From Bacillus sp. SA1-12 (GTDB lineage Bacteria > Bacillota > Bacilli > Bacillales > Bacillaceae), in assembly GCF_000981385.1 (NCBI RefSeq), contig NZ_LATZ01000016.1, forward strand, positions 1-64,000: a stretch of 64,000 nucleotides of DNA. Direction: 5' to 3'. The translations under genes were made by a program, and so were the position numbers. Within the stretch, counting starts at the first letter, position 1. Each line of letters starts with the position of its first letter. Below, piece by piece: positions 19,268 through 28,615 of this stretch. Under the pieces are notes generated by a model. The model was not told where the DNA came from and did no database searches. It worked only from the letters and a program-made list of their open reading frames with translations.

Positions 19268-22200
19268 GTGTTTTTCAAAAATATAAATCGAATAGCCTTG
19301 GTAGCTATCATGCTATGGAGCAGTCTGTTTTCTCAGCAAGTTATCTTTGCAGAAGAAGAATCTACTACAGAACCTGATGCTTCCCTTTTGGCACATTACC
19401 CTTTAATAGAAGATGTGAATGATGTTTCAGGGAATGGAAAGCATGGAGTTGCTGTTGGAGATATTACTTTTACTGACGGTTTAACATTACCAGGCGGAAT
19501 GAATAGCAATACCAATTACGTTAAGTTACCAGATGGATTATTTGATCAACAGGACAGTGTAACAATTTCAACTTGGCTAAAAAGTAACACAGGCAGCGGC
19601 AATTATTCAGCATTGTTTTTCGGAACACCAGCAAACGCAAATAAAGTCCCCGAAAATTATTGGTTATTCAATCCAACCAATCCAAGCGGCAACTTTAAAT
19701 CTGTCTTTACTAATTCAGCTAACAGCAGTGCTCCCTGGAGTACGGAAATTGGGGTTACATCAACCAACACAACAGGTAAACATGGAAAATGGACCCACTA
19801 TACGACCGTTATCACCCCTACATCTGTCATCGGATACATTAATGGAGAGAAGATAGGCACTGTCAATAAAACGAGAAAAACAAGTAATTTTGGTACTGGA
19901 TTAAATGCTTATATCGGGCGATCCAACTATTTAAATGACCATACGTTTGCAGGTTCCTTTCAAGATCTGCGTATTTATAGTGAAGCGTTAGACGATACAG
20001 ATATACATCATGTATATGAGGAATCTGTCAGCAAGTTTTCCCTGCAACAAGACCAGAAAAAACTTACATTAGGCGATATATCTTCAGTAGCAGGCAATAT
20101 AATCTTACCCGCAACAGGAAGCAATGGTTCAACCATCTCTTGGAAGTCCAGTAATGAAAAGATCCTCTCAAATACTGGTATCGTTACATTTAGTGATGAG
20201 GAACAAACAGCTACATTAACGGCGACACTTGAATTAAATGGTTACAAAGCTACAAAAGATTTCACTATAACAGTTGTATCGCTTAAGAAGGTTACTGAAA
20301 CAATTGCAAATAAATTATATATTCCATATGTACTAACAAAGGATGATAAGCTGCCTGCTGCCAGCGGCGTGGCGTCTATTTCCTGGGAAAGCAGCGATCC
20401 ATCGGTTGTAGGCAATAATGGAACCATTCATTCATCTGCAGAAGGCATGAAGGAAGTCTCATTAACGGCAACAATTTCCTATAAAGAACAACAAACAACT
20501 AAAGAATATCATGTGAAAGTCATGGAAGCCTCTGCATCCTATATACTAAGCTATCATCGTGCTGGCGGCAGTGTTATAACAGATGCTATGCACATGGGTT
20601 ACAGTAAAGATGGAGAGAACTATATGGCTCTAAATAATAACACGGGTGTATTATTCGCAAATGCGGATTTTAATGCCGGTGACAAAAAAGAAGGGGTAAC
20701 AAAAAAATTAGTAAATCCCTACATTTTTAGAATGAAGGACGGAACCTTTGGTGTCATTGCTACTAGACTTAATAAGGATGGTTCGCAAAGCCAGGCTGAA
20801 AAGTCATCTATTTTACTATTTAAATCAGAAGACTTAATTTCATATAAAGAAATAGGTTTACGATCACTAAACACAAATGAAACAGTCGTTAAGCCAATAG
20901 CTGAATATGACCCTTCTTCAGATGAGTATCGCATTGAATGGAAAACGTCCAATGGAAAGAGCTACTACAATACAACTCAAGATTTTAAAACTGTCAGTCA
21001 ACCAAAAGAGGGAGCTAAAATTATAGTAGATGAGGTATTTGCAAATATCGCCAATTCAATTCCTGGTAATCGCATTGTGGTTACAAAGGCTGAAGCTGAA
21101 GTAATGACAAAAAAGTTAGCTAAGGTAACCAATACGAATGTTTCTAATATTGAGATAAATGTAGAGAACAATCAAGAATTTACGTTTGATGATCTTAAAA
21201 ATAGGAAAGTAACAGCTTCTTATAGCGATGGATCAACAGCAGATAAAGCAGTCAATTGGAATGAGGATGAATTTAACCAAATTGATTTTAGTGAGGCGGG
21301 TACTTATACAGTTAGCGGAACAGTAAAACAAACAACTTATCCAAAAGAGATGATAAGAGGATATGCAGATCCAGGTGTCATTAAGTATAACGGTAAATAC
21401 TATTTAATCGCTACTAATGAAAGCGGCTTTACCTCTTTAGATGTTCGGGAAGCTGACACCATACTAGGCTTAAAAGATTCACCAGTTAACACAATATTCA
21501 ACCATAACACGTCGGGAGAGTTATCTGGTTCTCTATGGGCACCTGAATTCCATAACATTAATGGCGATTTATATGTATTCTGTGCTGGGGGCAGTCCGCA
21601 TTGGTATACTGTTCAATCTTATGTCATGAAGTTAAAGGATGGCGGGAACCCAGCCACTCCAACAGACTGGGAAACACCAAAACGGGTACTCAAAAAAGAT
21701 GGGGGATTCCTTGCCGATTCAGGACTTACTTATGATATGACCTATTTCGAGCATAAAAATGAACACTATGTCATTTACAATTATGGAGGACCAGCAGGAA
21801 CGCCAGATGAAATTTCGACTCTTCTCATTGCGAAAATTAATCCTGATGAACCTTGGAAGTTAACGACAGATCCTATTGTCATAAATAAACCGAATTATGG
21901 ATGGGAACGTCTGACAACAGAAGTAGTAGAAGGATCATTTATATTGAAGCATGGAGATCAAATACATCTCACCTATTCAGCTTCAGGAGTAGACACTACT
22001 TATTGTCTAGGTCTATTGTCTGCAAATGAAAATAGTGATTTATTAGACCCTGCGTCATGGACAAAAAACAATTATCCTATCCTCAATTCTGAGTCTGTAT
22101 CTGGAGAATATGGACCAGGGCATAATTCATATGCGTTAGATGAAGACGGAAACTTGGTTAATGTATATCACACGATGCCTGCTGGCGGCGGTCACCGAAA

Positions 22201-23083
22201 TATATCAGCAAGAATCGTCCACTGGGCAGCGGACGGGACACCTGTTCTCGATATGATTCCAGAAAGAGAGATTCTTCCTGAAAATAGAACGGTGACTGCT
22301 GTGATCATTGTAGGAGAATCAGAATCAAAAGACACGGAAAGCCCAGTAGGTCACTTTACCATTAATTCTGGCGCTGAGTATACAAATGAGAGGGCTGTTA
22401 CCTTATTCCTTGAAGCGACAGATGACAGCAGCGGAGTTAAACAAGTTCGCTATTCAACTGACGCAAAAGAATGGACAGATTGGGAACCATACACAACCAC
22501 AAAAGAATGGACCTTACCATCTGGTGATGGAGAAAAGAACGTATTTCTTGAATTTATCGATCAAGCCGGAAATGTCAGTGAAACATACCAGCAAAAGATT
22601 ATTCTTGATACAACCGCTCCTGTCATCCAATTGATAGGTCATCAAGATTCCTATTCGATCGATTCGACCATTAATATTAGGTGCTATATAGTAGATAAGC
22701 TGTCAGGAATAGCTTCTGAGAAATGCCCAAAAGTGGAAGGATCAGCCTATAGCTTTGAGGTAGGAGTCCATACATTTACTGCTTCAGCAACCGATAAAGC
22801 AGGTAATACCGCGAATGTAGAATTCCAATTTACCGTAACGGTCGATTTTGATAGTTTAAGCCGATTAACAGAAGCCTTTGTGACGAAACAGGGTGTGGCG
22901 GATTCATTGACGAAAAAGCTGCAAGCAGCAAAAGCATCAGCAGTTAAAGAAAATACAGAAGCACTGAATGGACAATTAAATGCTTACAAGAATCAGCTAA
23001 ACGCTCAAAGCGGGAAAACCATTAGCGAACGAAACAGCAAATTATTAGGATCTTTGGCTGATTCCTTAAAAAATAATCATTGA
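19268..23083 (+). CDS. Secreted multidomain GH43 enzyme with a degenerate second GH43-like domain
   Basis: Exported protein of 1271 aa, signal peptide ending near residue 29 (VIFA). Order: LamG (36-260), two atrophied Ig-like repeats (262-425), a GH43-like half (about 426-610), an Ig-like Big_4-type module (620-695), an intact GH43 domain (696-1015; Asp701 in YADPG, Asp in TYDMTYF, Glu in VVEGSFI), Ig-like modules and a FIMAH-like C-terminus. In the first GH43-like part the RDPF motif of its relatives is replaced by VNPY, so the catalytic base is missing; it may only bind sugar. GTG 19268 was chosen: GGAGG is 9 bases upstream and the signal peptide follows; the ATG 4 bases earlier is out of frame. 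The C-terminal third is nearly identical to that of the preceding gene. Confidence 0.88.
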   Translation: MFFKNINRIALVAIMLWSSLFSQQVIFAEEESTTEPDASLLAHYPLIEDVNDVSGNGKHGVAVGDITFTDGLTLPGGMNSNTNYVKLPDGLFDQQDSVTISTWLKSNTGSGNYSALFFGTPANANKVPENYWLFNPTNPSGNFKSVFTNSANSSAPWSTEIGVTSTNTTGKHGKWTHYTTVITPTSVIGYINGEKIGTVNKTRKTSNFGTGLNAYIGRSNYLNDHTFAGSFQDLRIYSEALDDTDIHHVYEESVSKFSLQQDQKKLTLGDISSVAGNIILPATGSNGSTISWKSSNEKILSNTGIVTFSDEEQTATLTATLELNGYKATKDFTITVVSLKKVTETIANKLYIPYVLTKDDKLPAASGVASISWESSDPSVVGNNGTIHSSAEGMKEVSLTATISYKEQQTTKEYHVKVMEASASYILSYHRAGGSVITDAMHMGYSKDGENYMALNNNTGVLFANADFNAGDKKEGVTKKLVNPYIFRMKDGTFGVIATRLNKDGSQSQAEKSSILLFKSEDLISYKEIGLRSLNTNETVVKPIAEYDPSSDEYRIEWKTSNGKSYYNTTQDFKTVSQPKEGAKIIVDEVFANIANSIPGNRIVVTKAEAEVMTKKLAKVTNTNVSNIEINVENNQEFTFDDLKNRKVTASYSDGSTADKAVNWNEDEFNQIDFSEAGTYTVSGTVKQTTYPKEMIRGYADPGVIKYNGKYYLIATNESGFTSLDVREADTILGLKDSPVNTIFNHNTSGELSGSLWAPEFHNINGDLYVFCAGGSPHWYTVQSYVMKLKDGGNPATPTDWETPKRVLKKDGGFLADSGLTYDMTYFEHKNEHYVIYNYGGPAGTPDEISTLLIAKINPDEPWKLTTDPIVINKPNYGWERLTTEVVEGSFILKHGDQIHLTYSASGVDTTYCLGLLSANENSDLLDPASWTKNNYPILNSESVSGEYGPGHNSYALDEDGNLVNVYHTMPAGGGHRNISARIVHWAADGTPVLDMIPEREILPENRTVTAVIIVGESESKDTESPVGHFTINSGAEYTNERAVTLFLEATDDSSGVKQVRYSTDAKEWTDWEPYTTTKEWTLPSGDGEKNVFLEFIDQAGNVSETYQQKIILDTTAPVIQLIGHQDSYSIDSTINIRCYIVDKLSGIASEKCPKVEGSAYSFEVGVHTFTASATDKAGNTANVEFQFTVTVDFDSLSRLTEAFVTKQGVADSLTKKLQAAKASAVKENTEALNGQLNAYKNQLNAQSGKTISERNSKLLGSLADSLKNNH

Positions 23084-23108
23084 AGGGAAGGAAACAGGTA
23101 CACAATAG

Positions 23109-23141
23109 AAAAAGTTCAGGGGTTGGCCCCTGAACTTTTTC
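23109..23141 (+). terminator. Terminator after the second GH43 gene
   Basis: Perfect stem AAAAAGTTCAGGGG / CCCCTGAACTTTTT with loop TTGG. Confidence 0.92.
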
Positions 23142-23197
23142 ATGAAAAGAAACCTATTATTTATTGAAAATCTTTTAAAGACAAAAAATAACCCATC

Positions 23198-23305
23198 CTT
23201 GATGCTTGGCAGCGAGATATGGTGAGTCATTTACCAAGAATCGCTGATCTCGTTGAAGGGAACCTGGTTATTGTTGGAGTTCTAGCATCGAACAGTCTTT
23301 TTTAG
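23198..23305 (+). pseudogene. Fragment of a lost gene
   Basis: A protein-like reading frame without a start or ribosome binding site: LDAWQRDMVSHLPRIADLVE continuing to SNSLF and a stop at 23303. It looks like the C-terminal end of a deleted gene. Family not identified. Confidence 0.35.
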
Positions 23306-23320
23306 CTTATGCTTTTTCTC

Positions 23321-24019
23321 TTATTCTGCTTTCTGATCTAGCTCCAAAGGCAAAAAAGCATACTCTCCGTCCTTAATCATTTCACATTTACGAACGGGAA
23401 TTGGATACTTAAAGATCGGCCCATCAATTACAGTAGTATGGAACTCTCCACCTTCTCCACAGGGGTCAATACCCCGGTCTACAAGCTCCTTCACGTACTT
23501 ATGGGTTAACATTCGCCCTAAATCGTCTTCCCGCATTCCTAATGATAAATTAACAGTTACAATCATCGTTACAAATCCTAGATTGATGAACTCTTCGACA
23601 GCTTCACGATGATCCATTTCCCATAAAGGCATGCCAAGTTTTAAGCCAGCCTTTTTCGTAATTTTGTCATGCCAGCAGCCATGAGCAGGCATATCCAAGT
23701 CTCCAGTTACTAACACTTCTGCTCCATGTTTTTTTGCTGTTTTTAAAAGGTTCATAAATACTTTCTCATAATCTGTCCAACTTGCAGCCGCAGCATATAT
23801 CGGCAAACCTATAGAGTTAGCTTGGGCACGTATAAGCTCCGGAGGCATTCCGTGGGATCTCGAACGTTTCCCTCTTTCTTCTAGCATAACGATCAGTCCA
23901 ACCGCTTCCCCAACCTTCGCTGCTTTATATAGAGCTAAGATACTATCCTTTCCTCCGCTAAAAGAAGTGATGAATTTATGCCCGTTAGCACCATTTTTCC
24001 ATTCTGTAAAATCTTCCAT
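23321..24019 (-). CDS. Dph6-like ATP pyrophosphatase (diphthine-ammonia ligase family)
   Basis: Adenine-nucleotide alpha-hydrolase-fold protein of 232 aa with the PP-loop SGGKDS at 21-26 and the family motif EGGEFHT at 189-195. In eukaryotes and archaea this family amidates diphthine on elongation factor 2. Bacteria lack diphthamide, so the bacterial substrate is unknown and the family name should not be read as function. The gene follows the LysR gene by 32 bases on the same strand and is probably co-transcribed with it. Confidence 0.85.
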   Translation of the reverse strand: MEDFTEWKNGANGHKFITSFSGGKDSILALYKAAKVGEAVGLIVMLEERGKRSRSHGMPPELIRAQANSIGLPIYAAAASWTDYEKVFMNLLKTAKKHGAEVLVTGDLDMPAHGCWHDKITKKAGLKLGMPLWEMDHREAVEEFINLGFVTMIVTVNLSLGMREDDLGRMLTHKYVKELVDRGIDPCGEGGEFHTTVIDGPIFKYPIPVRKCEMIKDGEYAFLPLELDQKAE

Positions 24020-24051
24020 TTGATCTTTCCCCTTTAATCCTAAATGTTGGT

Positions 24052-24954
24052 TTAACCGTTGCTATTCTTCCTGCACTTAATGAGTTGTGTGGCAGTATTA
24101 AGAAATTGTTTAACCAAAATTGAATCTTCATCCGTCCGCCAGGCAAGACTCATTTCTACGCGTGGGGCTTCTTGCTCTATATTTACATATGTCACATCCC
24201 GCATATGAAAATTCGACGTTGATCTTGGTACGATACTAATACCCAGTCCTGAGGCAACCAACCCTATAACCGTCTGTATTTCTTTCACGCCTTGCCGTAT
24301 GTTTGGGCTGAAGCCAGCATCGTGACATTTAGAGATGATATCATCGTACCAACTCGGCCAAATTTCCCTCTCCACCAAAATAAATTGTTCGGTGCTCAGA
24401 TCAGCCAACGATATTGAAGCCAGTTGCGCAATTGGATGCGATTTCGGTACGACAGCGATACATGTCTCTTGATAAACTGACAAGAGTGATAAAAGCGGAT
24501 CAAAAAGAGGAGGTCTTACAAAGCCAATGTCAATTTCCTTATGATGAAATGCCTCAACTTGCATTGGTGTAGGCATCTCGTGAAGAATCAAATCTACAAA
24601 TGGAAACTGTTCCTGAAACCCCCGAACAATGATAGGAAGAATATCAAATGTTGCAGATCCAACAAATCCTACCACTAACCGTCCAACCATGCCATTTTGT
24701 GCCTTAAGAGCTGAAGCCTTAGCCACCTCTAATTTGGTTAGGACCTGGCGAACTTCATGCAAGAAAATTTTTCCCGCATTTGTTAGCTCTACATGCCTTT
24801 TTGATCTCTCAAACAGCTTTACGCCAAGTTCACTTTCAAGTTGTAAAATCTGTTGGCTTAAAGGTGGCTGTGTCATCTGTAAACGCATCGCAGCTCGGCC
24901 AAAATGCAACTCCTCTGCCACAACAGTAAAATATTTAAGCTGGCGCAGCTCCAC
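24052..24954 (-). CDS. LysR-family transcriptional regulator
   Basis: 300 aa: N-terminal winged helix-turn-helix (1-60, with FGRAAMRLQMTQPPLSQQI) and a periplasmic-binding-like effector domain (about 90-290). The family usually controls a divergent gene and itself; the divergent gene here is an EamA exporter. GTG start with AAGGAG 8 bases upstream. A perfect palindrome lies just upstream of its start. Confidence 0.92.
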   Translation of the reverse strand: MELRQLKYFTVVAEELHFGRAAMRLQMTQPPLSQQILQLESELGVKLFERSKRHVELTNAGKIFLHEVRQVLTKLEVAKASALKAQNGMVGRLVVGFVGSATFDILPIIVRGFQEQFPFVDLILHEMPTPMQVEAFHHKEIDIGFVRPPLFDPLLSLLSVYQETCIAVVPKSHPIAQLASISLADLSTEQFILVEREIWPSWYDDIISKCHDAGFSPNIRQGVKEIQTVIGLVASGLGISIVPRSTSNFHMRDVTYVNIEQEAPRVEMSLAWRTDEDSILVKQFLNTATQLIKCRKNSNG

Positions 24955-24971
24955 GGTACTACTCCTTCCAA

Positions 24972-24992
24972 TTAAGTCGTTTTACGACTTAA
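24972..24992. promoter_or_regulatory. Probable LysR operator
   Basis: Perfect inverted repeat TTAAGTCG-TTTTA-CGACTTAA, containing a T-N11-A core, 18 bases upstream of the LysR start in the divergent intergenic region. Position fits autoregulation and control of the exporter gene. Confidence 0.7.
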
Positions 24993-25084
24993 AAGTGTGA
25001 TTTTTATATATTAGACACTAATTAATTCCCATTGTAAAGTTTTTTATAAAGGAATGAGGATGTCAAGATGAAAACAAATCGACT

Positions 25085-25174
25085 ATGCGTGAAAATCCAT
25101 ATGTTGTTCTTCAAATGTTAGCTGTCAGTGAAATTCGAGAACAAATAGAAGAACCGACACGTCTAACATTTTAG
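25085..25174 (+). pseudogene. Possible gene remnant, 29 codons
   Basis: Short frame MRENPYVVLQMLAVSEIREQ ending PTRLTF, without its own ribosome binding site. A Shine-Dalgarno-like AGGAATGAGGATG with an ATG at 25069 lies upstream in another frame, suggesting a broken small gene. No family recognised. Confidence 0.25.
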
Positions 25175-25290
25175 AAATTTAATTGAACGAAGATCTATGT
25201 TTCTAACACACTAAATGAGATTGTGAAGACAATCCTTTGTTAAATGATCTTCATACTTCTAAAAATGTATTTAAGGGAGAGGGTATTCGT

Positions 25291-26178
25291 ATGAATGCTG
25301 CGATGGCCGTTTTATGTCTGATTTGGGGTTTTAATTTTGTTATTATGAAATTAGGAAATGGTGTTTTTCCTCCTGGGGAGTTTGCTGCATTGCGATTTTT
25401 AACCGGATCCTTCGTACTCCTGGGAGTGTGTTTGATGAGAAAAATACCACTGCCAAATAAATCGGATGTCAAGTGGCTGGTTTTATGCGGACTGCTCCAA
25501 ACAACTTATTTTAATATCGCTATTCAAATATCACTTAACTATATTAGTGCAGGTCTTACATCTGTTTTGACCTACAGTATGCCGCTTTTTTTATCAATAA
25601 TGGCACATAGATGGATTCCTGGTGAAAGGTTAACAGCAAGGAAGTCGTTTGGAATTATACTAGGTATAGCTGGTTTATTTCTTGCAATGAACATCCATTT
25701 GGAAGGATCCATTTGGACTGTGTTACTAGCATTAAGCTCCGCTATTTCTTGGGCTGTAGCTAACTTGCTTTTTAAACTAAAATTAAAGCATTGTGATACC
25801 ATTCAATTTACTACTTGGCAAATGACGATTGGAGCGGTGGGATTATTGGTATATACTCTTTCATTTGAGCATGGTGAAGCGGATTGGGGATTCATGCCGG
25901 CCGTATATATTCTGTTTTCTGGAGTTGTTGCTTCTGCCTTGGCTTTTGTATTGTGGAATCATATTCTGAAACGTACAGAGGCAAGCAAAGCATCGATTTC
26001 TTTATTACTTGTCCCCATCGTGGGTGTCATTTCCGGCTTTATATTTTTGGATGAAAACTTAAAAACAGCTACATTAGCAGGGATATCACTTGTACTGGTT
26101 GGAATATGGATTGTAAATAGTAAAAGTACTCATAAAACTCGTAAGGTCAAATCAAATGTTGTGAATAAAGGAATATAG
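25291..26178 (+). CDS. EamA/DMT-family transporter
   Basis: Inner membrane metabolite exporter of the drug/metabolite transporter superfamily: 295 aa, ten hydrophobic segments in two EamA repeats (about 5-130 and 140-280), starting AVLCLIWGFNFVIMK. The start was moved to ATG 25291, which has AAGGGAGAGGG 7 bases upstream and places the first membrane segment at the N-terminus; an in-frame TTG at 25237 lacks such a site. Divergent from the LysR gene and probably controlled by it. Substrate unknown. Confidence 0.88.
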   Translation: MNAAMAVLCLIWGFNFVIMKLGNGVFPPGEFAALRFLTGSFVLLGVCLMRKIPLPNKSDVKWLVLCGLLQTTYFNIAIQISLNYISAGLTSVLTYSMPLFLSIMAHRWIPGERLTARKSFGIILGIAGLFLAMNIHLEGSIWTVLLALSSAISWAVANLLFKLKLKHCDTIQFTTWQMTIGAVGLLVYTLSFEHGEADWGFMPAVYILFSGVVASALAFVLWNHILKRTEASKASISLLLVPIVGVISGFIFLDENLKTATLAGISLVLVGIWIVNSKSTHKTRKVKSNVVNKGI

Positions 26179-26191
26179 ACGGGTAATCCCG

Positions 26192-26317
26192 ATGCTACCT
26201 GACGTTACTAATGTAGTATCAGGAATTGGTATTGATTCTAATGATGGCCATATCTCAAAAAAACGACTAAATCAATTATCTTATTCCGATCATTTATCTC
26301 GTTTAATGGTAGAATGA
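26192..26317 (+). other. Short ORF, 41 codons, doubtful
   Basis: Begins MLPDVTNVVSGIGIDSNDGH and ends HLSRLMVE. Composition is protein-like, but there is no ribosome binding site. It may be the remnant of a longer gene. Confidence 0.2.
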
Positions 26318-26402
26318 CAGGTTCAATGTCTCGTAAGAGTATGTAACTCAAATTATGTTAATGGAATAATTTAAGTTGAGGAATAGTAGTTTATCTGAAA
26401 AG

Positions 26403-26433
26403 ACATGGAGGAGAAGTTTCTTCTCCTCCTAAA
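26403..26433 (-). terminator. Terminator of the spore protein gene
   Basis: On the minus strand GGAGGAGAAG-AAA-CTTCTCCTCC followed by ATGTCTTTT. Confidence 0.88.
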
Positions 26434-26447
26434 TACGTATTAAATCA

Positions 26448-26645
26448 TTAGAAACGACCCATTGATTGTTGAGCCATAGCAACTAGTCGTTTCGTAATTT
26501 CTCCACCAACTGATCCATTAGCTCGTGAAGATGTTTCAGCACCAAGGTTAACACCAAACTCTGATGCAATTTCATACTTCATTTGTTCAATAGCTTGTTT
26601 AGCACCTGGAACAACTAATTGATTGCTGTTATTATTACGTGCCAT
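26448..26645 (-). CDS. Alpha/beta-type small acid-soluble spore protein
   Basis: 65 aa. Coats forespore DNA and protects it against UV and heat; degraded at germination. The family hallmarks are present: the germination-protease region [10 protein letters not shown] and the DNA-binding segment [12 protein letters not shown]. Length is typical (60-75 aa). Start ATG with AAGGAGATG upstream. A decayed second copy with the same flanking signals lies at 55805-55992. Confidence 0.95.
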   Translation of the reverse strand: MARNNNSNQLVVPGAKQAIEQMKYEIASEFGVNLGAETSSRANGSVGGEITKRLVAMAQQSMGRF

Positions 26646-27051
26646 AAAATCATCTCCTTAAAGTTTGTAAGAATTAGATTATGCAAGCTTGCTTAATGGT
26701 AGTTTGAAGTATTAAAGAAAAAATATACATGTAAATAATGGAAATTGCAAAAAGCGAAATATTGAATAATAGTATAAAGGGAGGATCATAAAAAGAAGTA
26801 CTTCGTATATAACATCATTTTTCTGAAGAGATAAATTCTCTTTGGACTATATAAAAACCATCCTAGTTATACTTTAAAATCGTGTCATTTTCTTGAATAA
26901 CAGCGTTATAGAAAATTGATTAAAACCGGTGCGATGCTTCGATAATGGAGGTTCGCTTTTTTATTATGCTAACGAGGCAGAATAGTTTTCTAACAAAATT
27001 TGGATATTCTGCTATAATTAGATTAACAACTTTGAGTTTGTGGGGAAAGAG
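26646..27051. other. Intergenic with promoter of the Hfq-like unit
   Basis: Mostly AT-rich without genes. A TATAAT at 27013-27018 sits about 34 bases before ATG 27052, a plausible -10 for the small-ORF/Hfq-like pair. Confidence 0.4.
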
Positions 27052-27306
27052 ATGCTTACTGAAATATTTACTAATGCTATGTTTATTCGTGGAATGCCAA
27101 ATGAACAAAGGATTAATCAGAACATTGAATCACTAAAAGCGACAGAATGGTTTAAACAGTTATATTTAAAGAATGAAGAATTATTTAAGAAAGCTGAAGA
27201 TGTCCGTTACGTTATCGGTTGGGCGAATATTGAGAAGGCTTTAATCAGTGAAAATAAAACAGAGGAGTTAAGGACGAAAATATTAAATGCCATAAAAAAT
27301 AGCTAA
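27052..27306 (+). CDS. Hypothetical protein, 84 aa, upstream of an Hfq-like gene
   Basis: No family recognised. The protein is soluble, charged and probably helical, beginning MLTEIFTNAMFIRGMPNEQR and ending LNAIKNS. Start ATG 27052, with GGGGAAAGAG close upstream; an in-frame GTG at 27040 is possible but nearly at the predicted transcript start. The next gene begins 9 bases after the stop, so the two are probably co-expressed. Confidence 0.55.
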   Translation: MLTEIFTNAMFIRGMPNEQRINQNIESLKATEWFKQLYLKNEELFKKAEDVRYVIGWANIEKALISENKTEELRTKILNAIKNS

Positions 27307-27315
27307 TTTTAAAAA

Positions 27316-27516
27316 ATGGGCAGAAATGTAATGGAATTACAAACAAAGATATTAGATGAAATCATGAACAGTAAAAAAGAAATTGAGCTTATCTTAGTAA
27401 ATGGTTTCCGTATGAAAGGAACAATTGAGGGTCATGATAAATTTTCAATCGTTTTTAAATCAAATGGAAACCAGCAGATGATTTTTAAACACGCAATCTC
27501 TACAATTGTTAGATAA
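27316..27516 (+). CDS. Short Hfq-like RNA chaperone paralogue
   Basis: 66 aa (61 if Met6 is the start). An Sm fold is recognisable: Sm1-type LVNGFRMKGTIEGHDKFSIVF and Sm2-type QQMIFKHAISTI. The Hfq hallmark YKHAIS is FKHAIS here, keeping the Lys-His pair; the Phe of the uridine pocket is kept in HDKFS and a Gln occurs near the N-terminus. The usual C-terminal tail is absent: the protein ends right after the Sm2 strand. The main hfq of Bacillus lies elsewhere, after miaA, so this is a paralogue; Bacillus anthracis is known to have several. No strong ribosome binding site, so coupling to the upstream ORF is likely. Confidence 0.8.
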   Translation: MGRNVMELQTKILDEIMNSKKEIELILVNGFRMKGTIEGHDKFSIVFKSNGNQQMIFKHAISTIVR

Positions 27517-27785
27517 TACACCATTAACGACCAGAGGTCTACACCAATGTTTTGAAAGATAAATAAAAAGTAAGTGTCAACTTTCTATTAGGGTGACTGA
27601 GAATAAAACATGCGAGAAATGAAGTTACTTTCCTTAATTCTTTTAACTGCAGAATGATATGATTCTATTTTTGTGGTAAATGATTGAAACTATGATGATG
27701 AACATCTTGTTAGCTCTATTTTAAGGAAACAAAGTATACATATATCTTTGAAATGAAATTCGATAATATAAAAAAGATTGAACAA
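27517..27785. other. Intergenic, no gene seen
   Basis: No convincing ORF between the Hfq-like gene and the terminator-like hairpin at 27786. Confidence 0.4.
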
Positions 27786-27820
27786 AGATCCTGTGACATA
27801 CAGGATAATTTTTTTCTTTT
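27786..27820 (+). terminator. Rho-independent terminator
   Basis: GATCCTGT-GACAT-ACAGGAT followed by AATTTTTTTC. Far (270 bases) from the Hfq-like gene, so the transcript would carry a long 3' region. Confidence 0.75.
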
Positions 27821-27926
27821 TCAGCAAACTTGCCAGATTATAGAATATCATTCGTTAAGTTTACTTGGGGTTAAAGCATGAATGGTTATAATAGTATTTA
27901 AATGTTTTGTACTGGAGGCACTTAAC

Positions 27927-28445
27927 TTGGAAATAAGGAAAGCAAGTAAAGAGGATATAAAGGTAGTTTCAAGAGTTTATGTTGATAGTTGGAAGAATAC
28001 TTATCGTGGTCTAGTACCTGATGAATATTTGGACACATTATCGTACGAAGAGGCAGAAACAAAGTGGATTGCTTTTTTAAATAATGAAAGTGAACCATTT
28101 ATTTTCATTGCAATTAATGATGACGGAAAAATGATCGGTTTTGCATCAGGTCAAAGAATCGATGAGGAAAATTTTGATGGAGAATTATATTCATTGTATC
28201 TCTTAAAGGAAGCCAGAGGATTAGGTATAGGAAGGCTGCTGGTTTCAGCTACTGCCAAGCATTTAATAGAAAAAGGTATTTATTCAATGATGGTTTGGGT
28301 AATGAAACAAAATAAATCTGGACTTGGTTTTTATGAACGTATGGGAGGAAAAGAATATACTAATAGGACTAGTATGTTTGGAGGAACCACAGTAGAGGAT
28401 GTTGCGTATGGCTGGAAGGATCTTTCAGAATTATGCATTGAGTAA
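27927..28445 (+). CDS. GNAT-family N-acetyltransferase
   Basis: Acetyl-CoA dependent transferase of 172 aa; the acetyl-CoA loop is seen in ARGLGIGRLL and the fold runs from LEIRKASKED to the C-terminal GFYERMGG. Acceptor unknown. TTG 27927 was chosen because GGAGG lies 9 bases upstream and homologues of this type begin with an IRKA-like strand; the in-frame upstream extension lacks a ribosome binding site. Confidence 0.85.
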   Translation: MEIRKASKEDIKVVSRVYVDSWKNTYRGLVPDEYLDTLSYEEAETKWIAFLNNESEPFIFIAINDDGKMIGFASGQRIDEENFDGELYSLYLLKEARGLGIGRLLVSATAKHLIEKGIYSMMVWVMKQNKSGLGFYERMGGKEYTNRTSMFGGTTVEDVAYGWKDLSELCIE

Positions 28446-28615
28446 GAGTTAACAAAGAAATACGTATGTCGCTTTAATTTTCGTTATGCAAGAATAGGGT
28501 GCATTATAAAAATGCTTATAAAAAGAATTTAATTTAACAGTATGGAGTTAAAAGAAGATGTGATTAACGCAGTAGATGTTTGTTAGGAGGAATCAATGAG
28601 GAACAACTTTTAAAA

